The translations under genes were made by a program, and so were the position numbers. A stretch of DNA of 37,169 bases. It comes from an uncultured Clostridium sp. Lineage in GTDB: Bacteria; Bacillota; Clostridia; TANB77; CAG-508. The stretch spans positions 1-37,169 of the forward strand of contig CAOKEO010000016.1 in the NCBI GenBank assembly GCA_948467495.1, in the 5' to 3' direction. The notes beneath the pieces are model-generated. The model saw only the letters and a list, made by a program, of their open reading frames with translations, was not told the origin of the DNA and searched no databases. This document shows, piece by piece, positions 25,215-34,040 of the stretch (its first letter is position 1; each line of letters begins with the position of its first letter).

Positions 25215-25352
25215 ATGATAAAAAAAATAGCATGGGAAACCTTTAAAAATACAGGAGATATTAATGCATTTATAGAATTAAAACAAATTGAAGATATAGA
25301 AAAAGAAATAGAGATAGAGGGATTAGGGGACAGTACATTGGAAGAAAAATAA
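25215..25352 (+). CDS. yqzL: YqzL-like small protein (45 aa)
   Basis: This short gene begins MIKKIAWETFKNTGDINAFI, which matches the N-terminal pattern of the YqzL family (aromatic, FxxTG-I, then Ile/Leu-Lys). The rest is acidic (EDIEKEIEIEG). It lies between era and recO, exactly where B. subtilis has yqzL. AAGGAAGTGA precedes the ATG. Function unknown. Its stop overlaps an AATTCTTTTTCAA string shared with the structured elements before clpX and at 8402. Confidence 0.8.
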   Translation: MIKKIAWETFKNTGDINAFIELKQIEDIEKEIEIEGLGDSTLEEK

Positions 25353-25397
25353 TTCTTTTTCAATAGAATTGTTCATGAGGAAGGAATAAGTTTTGAA

Positions 25398-26127
25398 ATG
25401 GCAAATGTAAAAGTAAATGGAATAGTATTGGCAGAAAATAATATGGGGGATTTTGACAAAATGCTAACAATATTAACACCAAATGTACGGAAAAATTTCA
25501 TGTGTAGCCAAAGGAGCAAGAAGACCTAAAAGTGCTCTTTTGGCTGGAACACAAATTTTTTGTTTTGGAGAATACTTGGTATATAAAGGTTCTCATACTT
25601 ATCATATAAATTCAGTAGAACCAGTTGAAGTATTTTATAATTTGAGAGTTGACCTAGATAAGCTCAAATATGCTGTACATATTAATAAGATTGTGCAAGA
25701 TGTAACACATGAAAATCAGAACTGCTATAAAATATTACAATTAATTTTGAATACTCTTTATACCATATCAGAAACAGATAAAAATTTAGATATGGTACTA
25801 AGTGTATTTAAGTTGCGTTTGTTATGTATTTTAGGTTTTATGCCACAGGTGATGAAATGCACAAATTGTGAACAAAGAGAAGATTTAAACTATTTTAGTT
25901 TGAAAGATAATGGATTAAAATGCAAGATATGTGGCAAACAAGATACTAGTACAATTGAAATTAGTGAAAGTACATGGAATGCTATTAAATATACTGTTAC
26001 AGCACCACCTAAAAAGTTATATTCGTTTCATTTAAAGGACAAGTCTTTGGAAGAATTTAAGTTGATTACAAAGCTTTATTTTAGTGAAAAACTGGAGAAA
26101 GAATATAAATTAGATGATTTATTCTAG
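25398..26127 (+). CDS. recO: DNA repair protein RecO, read with a +1 frameshift at CGG
   Basis: RecO loads RecA on gaps with RecR. The gene reads 25398-25487, then 25489-26127 after skipping C25488, giving 242 aa. The first 30 residues (MANVKVNGIVLAENNMGDFD...LTPNV) are the start of the RecO OB-fold; the second frame continues GKISCVAKGARRPKS, the most conserved RecO block, with no residue lost or gained. C-terminal zinc ligands are present (CTNC...CKIC). Read in the zero frame, CGG would be followed by a stop after 11 further sense codons. The split falls inside an otherwise intact gene in the conserved era-yqzL-recO order, so I call it functional. Confidence 0.88.
25485..25493 (+). other. 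+1 recoding site: GTA CGG AAA
   Basis: Zero-frame CGG at 25488-25490. Reading GGA from 25489 joins TPNV to GKISCVAKGARR, exactly as the RecO family requires. This is the clearest of the four sites, because RecO sequence is well known on both sides. Confidence 0.85.
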
Positions 26128-26137
26128 AATTTACACC

Positions 26138-26166
26138 TTGACCATAAAATAGATTTTGTGTAAAAT
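26138..26166 (+). promoter_or_regulatory. SigA promoter
   Basis: TTGACC (26138-26143), 17 bp, TAAAAT (26161-26166), upstream of the 26220 gene. Confidence 0.65.
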
Positions 26167-26219
26167 GTTACTAGAAATCATGGCATGAACCATAAAAGTA
26201 AAAGAAAAGGGGAAAAGAA

Positions 26220-26936
26220 ATGGAAGAAGAAACGAAGAAAAAGATGAAAATAGGGACTAAAATATGGATTCTTATATTCATTCTATTGGTTGTACTGGCT
26301 ATTCCTGTTTTTATAAAGTTTACAATCATTCGAGATATTGATAAACAATATGAAAAGGATAGACAAAGTGCAAATTTTTATCAAAGAACCATAAAGATGG
26401 GAACAAGAAGTGAAATGACAGAAACGTTTATTTATGGAAATAAGAGTGTATTGAAGACTACTTATTATGACCAAGAAGGGAAAGAAGAAAGAAGTATATA
26501 CATAGACGAAGAGAAAAAAGAAAATTGGATTCTCATTCAGACAAAAAATACGAAAGAGGCAGTTAAATTAGAATATCAAGAAGATTTTAAAATAGTCAAT
26601 GTAGTAAGTCCTACAGGAATAGAATCTAAAGATAAGATAAGAGAATTATTACGTGCTATTACAACACCAATTAAAAAAGGTAAATGGGCAACAAAAGATT
26701 GTTATGAAATTCGATGGGGAGAAGAGGCAACTAGTTGGATTGATAAAGAAGATAGGAGAATGATTGGAGAGAGAAATGGATATACATCTGGGACAGAGGG
26801 CTATCCAATCGATAATATTACAACTTATTATTACAAAGAAAACCAACTAACTGAAAAAGACGTACAATTACCAGATTTAACACAATATGTCATAAAAGAT
26901 GCACAAGGAAATGAAAAGGAAAATGGAGTTGTTTGA
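26220..26936 (+). CDS. Membrane-anchored hypothetical protein (238 aa)
   Basis: The protein has a Lys-rich start, one membrane anchor (about 13-33, ILIFILLVVLAIPVFI), then an extracellular beta-rich domain with repeated Tyr and charged strands (RTIKMGTRSEMTETFIYGNKSV, YYDQEGKEERSIYIDE). No catalytic motif or known family is recognised. AAAAGGGGAAAAG lies just before the ATG. Its stop codon TGA lies inside the -35 box of the hpf promoter. Confidence 0.7.
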   Translation: MEEETKKKMKIGTKIWILIFILLVVLAIPVFIKFTIIRDIDKQYEKDRQSANFYQRTIKMGTRSEMTETFIYGNKSVLKTTYYDQEGKEERSIYIDEEKKENWILIQTKNTKEAVKLEYQEDFKIVNVVSPTGIESKDKIRELLRAITTPIKKGKWATKDCYEIRWGEEATSWIDKEDRRMIGERNGYTSGTEGYPIDNITTYYYKENQLTEKDVQLPDLTQYVIKDAQGNEKENGVV

Positions 26937-26961
26937 CATTCTTGGCATTAATGTATATAAT
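26933..26961 (+). promoter_or_regulatory. Consensus SigA promoter of hpf
   Basis: Perfect TTGACA (26933-26938), 17 bp, TATAAT (26956-26961). It overlaps the stop codon of the upstream gene. This is the strongest promoter in the window, fitting a highly expressed hpf. Confidence 0.9.
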
Positions 26962-26989
26962 AAAGACAAAAGAGAAAGGAGCGATTTTT

Positions 26990-27517
26990 ATGAAAATAAA
27001 AATAACAGGAAAAGAACTAAAGATAACAGAAGCTATGAATGATTATGTAGAAAGAAAAATGGAAAGAATTAATAAATATTTTGAGGAATCAGAAGCAGAA
27101 GTTACTTTAAAAACAGAAAAAAATGAGCAAATAGCAGAAATTTATGTAACAGCAAACGGGGAAAAATATAGGGCAGTGACAGAGGATAAAGATATGTATG
27201 CATCCATTGATAAAGACATCGATATTTTAGAAGGACAAATTAGAAAAGCAAAAACTAAAAAAGAAAAAATGATGAAAGATTCTTCTATCAAAGTGATGGA
27301 GGCAGACAGAAATCCAATTGCAGAAATAAAAGATGAAATCATCAAAACATCTTATTATGAAATCAAACCAATGTTACCAGAAGACGCTGTTTTAAAATTA
27401 AAGGAAAAACCAAGCCATAATTTTTTAGTATTTATCAATGTAGAAACAGGAAAAGTGAATGCCATCCATAAATTAAAAGATGGAAAGAATTATGGATTAG
27501 TAGAACCAGAAGCATAA
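26990..27517 (+). CDS. hpf: Ribosome hibernation promoting factor, long form
   Basis: The 175-aa product has the N-terminal domain of HPF/RaiA (MKIKITGKELKITEAMNDYVERKMERINKYF... EIYVTANGEKYRAVTEDKDMYASIDKDIDILEGQIRK) and the C-terminal dimerisation domain of long HPF (IIKTSYYEIKPMLPEDAVLKL...FLVFINVETGKVNAIHKLKDGKNYGLVEP). It dimerises 70S ribosomes into inactive 100S particles. The start at 26990 follows AGAAAGGAG; an upstream in-frame TTG is rejected because it lies within the promoter. Confidence 0.96.
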   Translation: MKIKITGKELKITEAMNDYVERKMERINKYFEESEAEVTLKTEKNEQIAEIYVTANGEKYRAVTEDKDMYASIDKDIDILEGQIRKAKTKKEKMMKDSSIKVMEADRNPIAEIKDEIIKTSYYEIKPMLPEDAVLKLKEKPSHNFLVFINVETGKVNAIHKLKDGKNYGLVEPEA

Positions 27518-27560
27518 TATAAATTAGTATTCGATTGGAAGTTTAGAAAAACAAAAAGAA

Positions 27561-27590
27561 AAGGCAGGAAATCAAATCCTGCCTTTATGT
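27561..27590. terminator. Bidirectional terminator between hpf and the SASP gene
   Basis: AAGGCAGGA (27561-27569), 7-nt loop, TCCTGCCTT (27577-27585). T-tracts lie on both sides: TTTATGTATTTT on plus, TTCTTTTTGTTTTTC on minus. Confidence 0.85.
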
Positions 27591-27662
27591 ATTTTAATCA
27601 TAAAATAAATAAAAACAAAATTTAACTTCCTACCAAATGAAGATTAGTAACTATAAATCAAA

Positions 27663-27860
27663 CTATTTCATTTGTTGTTCAGCTTGTTGTATCATTTTTC
27701 TTACCATGTTACCACCGATTCTACCAGCATCTTTAGCTGAGATATCTCCATTATATCCGTCTTTTAAATTAACACCAACTTCACTAGCTACTTCATATTT
27801 GAATTTGTCTAAAGCAGACATAGCTTCTGGAACTAATTTTTTGTTTGTATTGTTTGCCAT
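27663..27860 (-). CDS. Small acid-soluble spore protein, alpha/beta type
   Basis: The 65-aa product carries both SASP signature blocks: KFKYEVASEVGV (the GPR protease recognition site) and GYNGDISAKDAGRIGGNMVRKMI. These proteins coat spore DNA, favour formation of spore photoproduct over other UV lesions and are degraded at germination, so the protein works in the same pathway as the splB at 12438. The start at 27860 follows CAGGAGGTG on the minus strand. A SigG promoter is expected, but I see no clear match. Confidence 0.95.
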   Translation of the reverse strand: MANNTNKKLVPEAMSALDKFKYEVASEVGVNLKDGYNGDISAKDAGRIGGNMVRKMIQQAEQQMK

Positions 27861-27993
27861 TGTTTTTTCACCTCCTGTAATATTACATATAGAAAAAACC
27901 TTTGCTTTTTCTAATACTATCATTTGCAAAAAGAGATAAAAATAAACAAACAATTTTTTCCAAAAATCAATGTACTATTTTTTTATCATTCAA

Positions 27994-28122
27994 TTAATTC
28001 TATTTTTTATGGGTAACTCCCAGTTGCGTACAGATTGTAATTTTACTAAATAGAAAAACGGCAAAGAATTTTTTGCGTCGACTAATCTTTATGCTTCTTT
28101 GAGACCTTAAATAGAAGATTAA
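27994..28122. repeat. Structured intergenic element E4
   Basis: Arms TTAATTCTATTT (27994-28005) and AAATAGAAGATTAA (28109-28122) pair with a small bulge. The core GTAACTCCCAG...GCGTACAGATTGTAA (28013-28040) aligns with the element after tig (2482-2511). GGG-TAACT-CCC and GCAAA / TTTGC hairpins lie inside. It may be the leader of the HAD gene or a dispersed repeat. Confidence 0.55.
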
Positions 28123-28214
28123 AAAAGCAAACAAAAATTAGGGAAATCAAAAACTAGTTGCAAATTAAAATTTTAAAAGTTATAATAAAAATGAAAAACA
28201 AGGAGTGAGAAGAT

Positions 28215-29081
28215 ATGTATAAATTAGTAGTAGTTGATTTAGATGGAACCATGTTAAATCCCTATGGAATGGTAACAGAAAATACAAAAAATGTTATTCG
28301 ACAGACCATTGCAAAAGGAACAGATGTTATCATAGCATCTGGAAGACCAATTGATTCCATTCAGACAATTGCCAAAGAAATTGGGAGTCAAAACTATTTT
28401 ATAGCAGGAAATGGTGCTCTTATTTATGATATCCAAAAAGATGAAGTTATATATGATAAATTTTTGCCAAAACAAAAAGTATTAGAAATTATTAAAATTT
28501 GCGAAGAAAATAGTATTTCTTATAATGTCTATACAGATCAAACAATTTTAGCAACAGAACTAAAGTATAATGTTTTGTATTATCAAAAAGAGAATTTAAA
28601 AAAAGAGGAAAAGAAACAAACTAAAATTAGTATCATCAAAAATATGTATGATTATGTAGAAAACAAAAAAGAGGAAAAATTTTTGAAAATAACAATTTGT
28701 GACGATAATCAAACTGTTTTTCAATCAATCATTCGAAAATTGAGAAAAATACAAGGAATTGATGTGTTAGATGTTTCTCATATGTCCAGGAAAACCATTA
28801 AACAGGGAACAGAAGAAATAGCAATTGAGTATTATTATACAGAAATTACAATGCAAAATGTGGATAAATGGGATGCTATTGAATATTTAATAAAGAAATT
28901 AAATATGAAAAAAGAAGAAGTGGTAGCTATTGGAGATAACGTGAATGATAAAAAAATGATACAAGAAGCAGGATTAGGAGTAGCCATGGAAGGAAGTACA
29001 CCAGAGGTCATACAGGTTGCCAATCTGGTAACAACTTCGAATCAAGAAGAGGGTGTAGCAAAAGTGCTACAAGAATTATAG
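28215..29081 (+). CDS. Cof-type HAD-superfamily phosphatase
   Basis: The 288-aa product begins with motif I DLDGTMLNPYG (nucleophile Asp in DLDGT), then motif II IIASGRP, a C2B-type cap domain (about 80-200), a motif III Lys (KKLNMKKEEVVAIGDNVNDKKMI) and motif IV GDNVND, with GVAMEGSTPEV at the end. Cof-type HAD enzymes dephosphorylate sugar phosphates, nucleotides or flavins; the substrate is not predictable. AAGGAGTGAG precedes the ATG. It stands alone before a terminator. Confidence 0.92.
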   Translation: MYKLVVVDLDGTMLNPYGMVTENTKNVIRQTIAKGTDVIIASGRPIDSIQTIAKEIGSQNYFIAGNGALIYDIQKDEVIYDKFLPKQKVLEIIKICEENSISYNVYTDQTILATELKYNVLYYQKENLKKEEKKQTKISIIKNMYDYVENKKEEKFLKITICDDNQTVFQSIIRKLRKIQGIDVLDVSHMSRKTIKQGTEEIAIEYYYTEITMQNVDKWDAIEYLIKKLNMKKEEVVAIGDNVNDKKMIQEAGLGVAMEGSTPEVIQVANLVTTSNQEEGVAKVLQEL

Positions 29082-29084
29082 GAA

Positions 29085-29125
29085 AAAACTAGGTATTACA
29101 AAATTTTGGATACCTAGTTTTTTTA
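29085..29125 (+). terminator. Rho-independent terminator after the HAD gene
   Basis: AAAACTAGGTAT (29085-29096) pairs with ATACCTAGTTTT (29110-29121), then TTT. Confidence 0.85.
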
Positions 29126-29182
29126 AAATGTTACAAAACCATTACAAACATATTAACTTTTAATAACAAACACCTAATTTAA

Positions 29183-29211
29183 TTGATTTTAGAGTATGTT
29201 TGCGTTACAAT
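29183..29211 (+). promoter_or_regulatory. SigA promoter of the Tad-like operon
   Basis: TTGATT (29183-29188), 17 bp, TACAAT (29206-29211). Confidence 0.65.
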
Positions 29212-29272
29212 AAAATAGATGAATATTTTGTAAAAATAGCATAGAAAAATAAATTTTAAGGAGGAATTTGTC

Positions 29273-30388
29273 ATGGCAACAAATCCAATGCAAAGAAAAG
29301 CGAGAAACTCATTTTTATTAGGAATGTTAGTAATGTTATTAATAGCAGGAGTAATCATAGCATTTTTGTTTATGTTATTAATGAATAAAACGAAAAAGGA
29401 ACAAGAACAATTAAAAGCAAGTGTGAAAGCTTATGTGTTAAATCAGGATGTTAGTTCAGGTCAAGTGATTACAACTGACATGTTGACGATGCAAACGGTA
29501 AATAAAACTCTTGTACCAAGTAATGCCACAAGTGATATTAGTTTGATTGAGAACTATGCTTTACAAGATAAAGCAGGAAATGACATTTATACCAAATATG
29601 ATAATGATAATAATCCTCAATTATGGATAAAAAAAGATAACATAGAATATAAGATATTCCAAGAAGAAACTGGCAATTATTACATGGATAAAAATAGAAA
29701 AAATAATAGCAATACAGAAAACAAGGAATATTTAGAATTAAATAGTGTACCTTTAGTAGCCAAAGTAACAATGAAAGCTAATACCTTAATAACAACAGAA
29801 TTATTGAGTAAAAGTGACAATCTTGTGCAAAATGATGTTAGAAAACAAGAATACAACATGTTAGTGTTACCAATGGATTTGGTAACAGGTGATTATATAG
29901 ATGTTAGAATCATGTTTCCATCTGGACAAGATTATATTGTAGTTGCGAAAAAAGAAGTAGAAATTCCAGACATAAATGGTGTTAGTTCAGAAGATACTGT
30001 TTGGATGAATTTATCAGAAGATGAAATATTACATATGAGTTGTGCTATTATAGAAGCTTATCAAATCAATGGTTCTAAAATATATGCTACCAAATATACA
30101 GAAGCAGGAATGCAAGAGGCAGCAACACCAACCTATCCAATTAACGCAAGTATAACTGCCTTGTTAAAGAGTAATCCTAATATCATGCCAAAAGCTATGA
30201 ATGAAATTGCAGCTAGATACAATAATACCAATGCTTCTGATTTAAGAAATAATTATATTAATAGTGCTATAAGTAGTCAAGGAGATCAGGCACAATCTAA
30301 TTTAGAAGGTAATATGCAAGAAAGTATTACGAATTCTAAAAATTCTAGAAAAGAGTACTTAGATTCCTTATCAGGAGTAATTGATTAA
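29273..30388 (+). CDS. CpaB/RcpC-like SAF-domain pilus assembly protein
   Basis: The 371-aa protein has one N-terminal membrane segment (about 14-36), then VKAYVLNQDVSSGQVITTDMLTMQTV and later PLVAKVTMKANTLITTELLSKS, the SAF-type repeats of CpaB-like proteins, and a LPMDLVTGDYIDVRIMFPSGQDYIVVAKKEV block. The C-terminal 90 residues are Asn/Ser-rich and look disordered. CpaB-like proteins are periplasmic or wall-side parts of Tad pilus machines; here it opens an operon of CpaE-, CpaF- and TadB/C-like genes. AAGGAGG precedes the ATG. Confidence 0.8.
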   Translation: MATNPMQRKARNSFLLGMLVMLLIAGVIIAFLFMLLMNKTKKEQEQLKASVKAYVLNQDVSSGQVITTDMLTMQTVNKTLVPSNATSDISLIENYALQDKAGNDIYTKYDNDNNPQLWIKKDNIEYKIFQEETGNYYMDKNRKNNSNTENKEYLELNSVPLVAKVTMKANTLITTELLSKSDNLVQNDVRKQEYNMLVLPMDLVTGDYIDVRIMFPSGQDYIVVAKKEVEIPDINGVSSEDTVWMNLSEDEILHMSCAIIEAYQINGSKIYATKYTEAGMQEAATPTYPINASITALLKSNPNIMPKAMNEIAARYNNTNASDLRNNYINSAISSQGDQAQSNLEGNMQESITNSKNSRKEYLDSLSGVID

Positions 30389-30404
30389 AAAGGAGAGAAA
30401 ATAC

Positions 30405-31109
30405 ATGAAGAAAATAGGGTTTATAGGAGCTTATGACAAAATAGATTTAATTCTATATATAGCTAAAATACTAACCATGCTAGATAAAAAAGTATTAGTA
30501 ATGGATTCTACCATAAATCAAAAAGCTAGATATGTAGTACCAGCTATAACCCCTGCCATGAAATATGTTACAGATTTTGAAGATATTGATGTAGCAGTTG
30601 GATTTTCTAATATAGAAGACATTAAAAACTATTTAGGAGTATCACAAGGACAAGAATTGGAATACGACTTTGCTTTTATCGATACAGATAATGAAAAAGG
30701 TTTCATAAATTTTCAATTAGAAGGGGCACAAAAAAATTACTTTGTTACATCCTTTGATAATTATTCTCTAAAAAAGGGATTAGAGGTTTTGAATGGATTG
30801 CAAAATCCAATTGGTTTAACCAAAGTTTTATTTTCAAAAGAAATGCTAAAAGAGGAAGATGATTATTTGAATTTTCTCTCTTTGGGATACAAAGTGATGT
30901 GGAACGAATATAGAATTTATTTTCCCATTGAAAATGGAGATTTAAGTGTTATTTACGAAAATCAAAGAATATCGAAAATTAGATTTAGAAAATTAAGTGT
31001 TCCATATAAAGATGGGTTGGCTTATTTAGCAGAAGAAATATTAGAAAATGTAAGCGAATCTAATATCAGAAAAGTAATCAAGTCGCTTGAAAAAGCAATT
31101 GGAATCTAA
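30405..31109 (+). CDS. CpaE-like protein with degenerate P-loop
   Basis: The 234-aa protein begins MKKIGFIGAYDKIDLILYIAKILTMLDKKVLVMDSTINQKARY, the shape of a MinD/CpaE-type NTPase fold, but the Walker A Lys/Gly residues are gone (GAYDKIDL). It should therefore not bind ATP normally. DFAFIDTDNEKG stands where Walker B would be. It may be a scaffold or partner for the next gene. The start at 30405 follows AAAGGAGAG; an in-frame ATG at 30381 overlaps the preceding gene. Confidence 0.65.
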   Translation: MKKIGFIGAYDKIDLILYIAKILTMLDKKVLVMDSTINQKARYVVPAITPAMKYVTDFEDIDVAVGFSNIEDIKNYLGVSQGQELEYDFAFIDTDNEKGFINFQLEGAQKNYFVTSFDNYSLKKGLEVLNGLQNPIGLTKVLFSKEMLKEEDDYLNFLSLGYKVMWNEYRIYFPIENGDLSVIYENQRISKIRFRKLSVPYKDGLAYLAEEILENVSESNIRKVIKSLEKAIGI

Positions 31110-31131
31110 AAAGAAGGGAATGAAATAAGAC

Positions 31132-31968
31132 ATGTCAGTAGTAACTTTTTGGAATAACAGAAAAGAGCAAACAGGGAAAACATTGTCCTTAGCAGCAATT
31201 TGTACCCATTTGGCAATTGAACATAATTATAGAATATTAGTTATTTCAACAGCTTATGAAGATAAAAACTTAGATAATTGCTTTTGGGCAGATAAAAAAA
31301 CCAAAAAAAATCTGGGACTATTTGGACCCAATACAAACATTGCATTAGAAGAGGGAATTGCTGGTGTAGCTAGAAGTATCAAAGCCAATAAATTGTCTCC
31401 TGACCATATTACCAATTATACAAAAATTATATTCAAAGATAGGCTAGAAATATTACCAACCTTTAAAGGTGATAAAGATGAATTTGATGATATTATCAGA
31501 TATTATCCAGAAATTATTAATATAGCTAATAACTATTATGATTTAGTTTTTGTAGACTTACATAAAGACACAAAAGAAGATGTGGCAGAAACCATTTTAG
31601 CAAATTCTAATTTAATCGTAGCAAACTTAAGTCAAAGGCTAACTAGTATCAATGCATTTGCTACGACAAGAGAAGAAAAGCCAGTTTTGAAATCGAGAAA
31701 AACACTATTATTATTAGGAAGATATGACAGATTTTCAAAATATAATATAAAAAATATTTCTCGCTATTTAGGAGAAAAAAATAAAGTATCAACCGTTCCC
31801 TACAATACATTATTTTTTGAAGCATGTGAAGAAGCAGGAGTGCCAGATTTATTTTTAAAACTTAGAAAAACAGAAGATGACGAAAGAAATGGGTTCTTTT
31901 TAGCAGAAGTAAAAAGAACTGTCAACAATATTATATACCGATTACAAGATTTAGCGATGAAGATGTAA
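31132..31968 (+). CDS. CpaE/MinD-like ATPase of the Tad-like operon
   Basis: The 278-aa product starts SVVTFWNNRKEQTGKTLSLAAICTHLAIE with a deviant Walker A that keeps the GKT and the preceding Lys, then DLVFVDLHKDTKEDVAET, a Walker B-like strand, and SNLIVANLSQRLTSINAFATTREE. CpaE-type proteins localise pilus assembly factors. It follows the degenerate paralogue directly, giving a tandem pair. The cpaF-like gene starts 14 bases after its stop, so they are cotranscribed. Confidence 0.75.
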   Translation: MSVVTFWNNRKEQTGKTLSLAAICTHLAIEHNYRILVISTAYEDKNLDNCFWADKKTKKNLGLFGPNTNIALEEGIAGVARSIKANKLSPDHITNYTKIIFKDRLEILPTFKGDKDEFDDIIRYYPEIINIANNYYDLVFVDLHKDTKEDVAETILANSNLIVANLSQRLTSINAFATTREEKPVLKSRKTLLLLGRYDRFSKYNIKNISRYLGEKNKVSTVPYNTLFFEACEEAGVPDLFLKLRKTEDDERNGFFLAEVKRTVNNIIYRLQDLAMKM

Positions 31969-31982
31969 GGAGGAAAACTCAA

Positions 31983-33957
31983 ATGACCATAACAAACATC
32001 TTATTAATACTAATCGTAATAGTAGTTGCAGCATATGGCGTTTTATATAGTATTAAGAAAAAGAAGAATGCAGAAGTAGAAGTACAAATTGATGTAGATG
32101 ATAAGACATACACCATAGAGAAGATGATTGACTTTGTAAAGAGAAGATTAGATGAAATTACAAAAATCAATTTATATGATATTGGTCTTTCTGAAGAAGA
32201 GTTGAAAAGAAGAAAGAACAAGAAATATGAATTGAAAAAAGCATTAAAAGGATGTACTTATGGTGATGTCAATGATAAAAAATATGTCAAAGAATTGATT
32301 TTTGATTTATTACAAAAAGAATATGGTGTAACGGAAAGTAATATATCCAAGGCAATTCCATTTGATATTCCTTCTCGTCTAACACCACAAGATAAATTTG
32401 ATATATTAATTTATACCTATAAAAAAGAATTTGGCTATGAAGCTTTAACAGAATTAATTAAAAAATATAATTTAGCTACTTTGAAATATGTTGAAGGAGA
32501 TACCAAACCATCTTATGTTATAACGAGTCAAGAAATAGAAGAAATTTATGAAAAAGAAAATATTATATTAGCTTTTGAAGATAAGTTAGGAGTAGTTACC
32601 CAGAGAATTTATCAACATTATAAAGGTTATAGTAGCATTGATGAAGTAAGAGATATGAACATAGATGGAATATCAGGTGGTGTATCAGGACTTCCAGAGA
32701 GTTTTTTAAGTCAAGTAGCACAAACCGATAGTGATTACATAGAACAAATAACAGAACATCGAGTACCAAGGGCTTGTGATAGTATTTGGATATTTTTCCA
32801 AGGTAAATCCATTCGTTTAGCTTTTTTATCTTTTGGAACAGAAGGAGAATTAAAAAGAGTATGTCAAAATATTTATAAATACAACAATCCAGGGCAATTG
32901 TCAGATACCAATGGTTATAAGATTAATGAGATGAAAGATGGTTCCCGTGTCGTTGTTGTTAGACCAAGTTTTTCTGAGACATGGGCCTTCTTTGTCAGAA
33001 AATTCGATGTAAAACGTTCTACACTAGAACAATGGTTTAAAGGAGAACCAGGATGTGATGACTCCATTGAATTATTAAAATATTTAGTAAAAGGGGCAAG
33101 AATTATATCTATCACAGGAGAGCAAGGTTGTGGTAAAACCACCATGTTAATGGGAATGATAGAAAATATTTATGAAACCATGAACATCCGTGTTCAAGAA
33201 ACTGCTTTCGAGCTTCATTTAAGAAAAATTTATCCAACCAGAAATATTTTAACTTTTAGAGAGACAGAGACAATTTCAGGACAAGAAGGTTTGGATGTGC
33301 AAAAGAAAACCGATGGTTCAGTAAACATTATCCGGAGAGGTTGCAACAGATCCCGTAGCATCTTGGATGATACAAGCAGCCCAAGTAGCTTCTAAATTTA
33401 CGTTATTTACGCACCACGCAAAAACTTTTCCGAACTTAGTAACTGCTTTAAGAAACTCTATGTTAAGAACAGGAGTATTTAAAAATGAAAAGACAGCAGA
33501 AGAACAAGTTGTACAAGTATTAAACTTTGATATCCATTTAACCAAAGACTTTAGAGGGAAAAGGTATGTAGAAAGAATAACAGAATGTATTCCAGTAGAA
33601 GAAAAAAATGAATATACATTTGACCATAGAAAAGAAAAGACATTAGAAGGAAAATTTGATAAATTTTTTGATAATGCGACACGTTATTTTGAAAAAATAA
33701 CAGATAGACAGTTATATATTTATAGAAATATATTAGAATATGTGGATGGAGAATATATTATAACCAATCCAATTTCATCAGAAAACTTAAAAGAAATGAG
33801 AGCTAATATGGATGAAACAGATTTAGAACAGTTTGACAAATTTGTAGAAAGACATTGGACGCATAAAACAAAACAAACCGTTTCTGTTAGCAGTGCAGCA
33901 ACCGAAGAGAAACCAAAAAGAAGAGGAAGAAGACCAAAAGCACCGACAGAAGTGTAA
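31983..33957 (+). CDS. CpaF/TadA-type secretion ATPase, read with a +1 frameshift at CGG
   Basis: The gene reads 31983-33332, then 33334-33957 after skipping C33333, giving 657 aa. An unusual N-terminal membrane segment (2-22) precedes a long helical region and the ATPase core, with Walker A GEQGCGKTT at 379-387. The frame breaks after VNII at residue 450 and resumes GEVATDPVASWMIQAAQVASKFTLFTHHAKT, which is the conserved GEVR-type region and its following helix. Without the shift the enzyme loses this core and stops 20 codons later. The tail ends KPKRRGRRPKA. It should power pilus subunit extrusion with the neighbouring TadB/C-like protein. Confidence 0.8.
33330..33338 (+). other. +1 recoding site: ATC CGG AGA
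   Basis: Zero-frame CGG at 33333-33335. Reading GGA GAG GTT from 33334 yields II-GEV, the conserved motif of the secretion ATPase family. The six bases CGGAGA are the same as at 18135. Confidence 0.8.
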
Positions 33958-34040
33958 TACAACTTCATAAAAAATGCAATAAACTGTAAAGAAAGTTTTG
34001 ATAAGAGAAAAAATAGAAAAGAGAAGAGGTGAGATAACAA

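Noticed and set aside
25483..26127. A shorter RecO starting at 25483 (MYGKISC...)
   Set aside because: It has no ribosome site, starts inside the OB fold and omits the conserved GIVL...GDFDKMLTIL segment that is present just upstream in the other frame.
27637..27939. Plus-strand ORF of 100 aa over the SASP region
   Set aside because: It is the antisense shadow of the SASP gene, which has strong family motifs and its own ribosome site.
27861..27960. SigG promoter for the SASP gene
   Set aside because: A forespore promoter is expected from biology, but no convincing -35/-10 pair could be placed upstream of 27860.
33367..33957. A separate gene starting at 33367 after the cpaF-like ATPase
   Set aside because: Its start lies inside the conserved ATPase core and overlaps the upstream frame; it is the C-terminal part of the same protein after the +1 shift.
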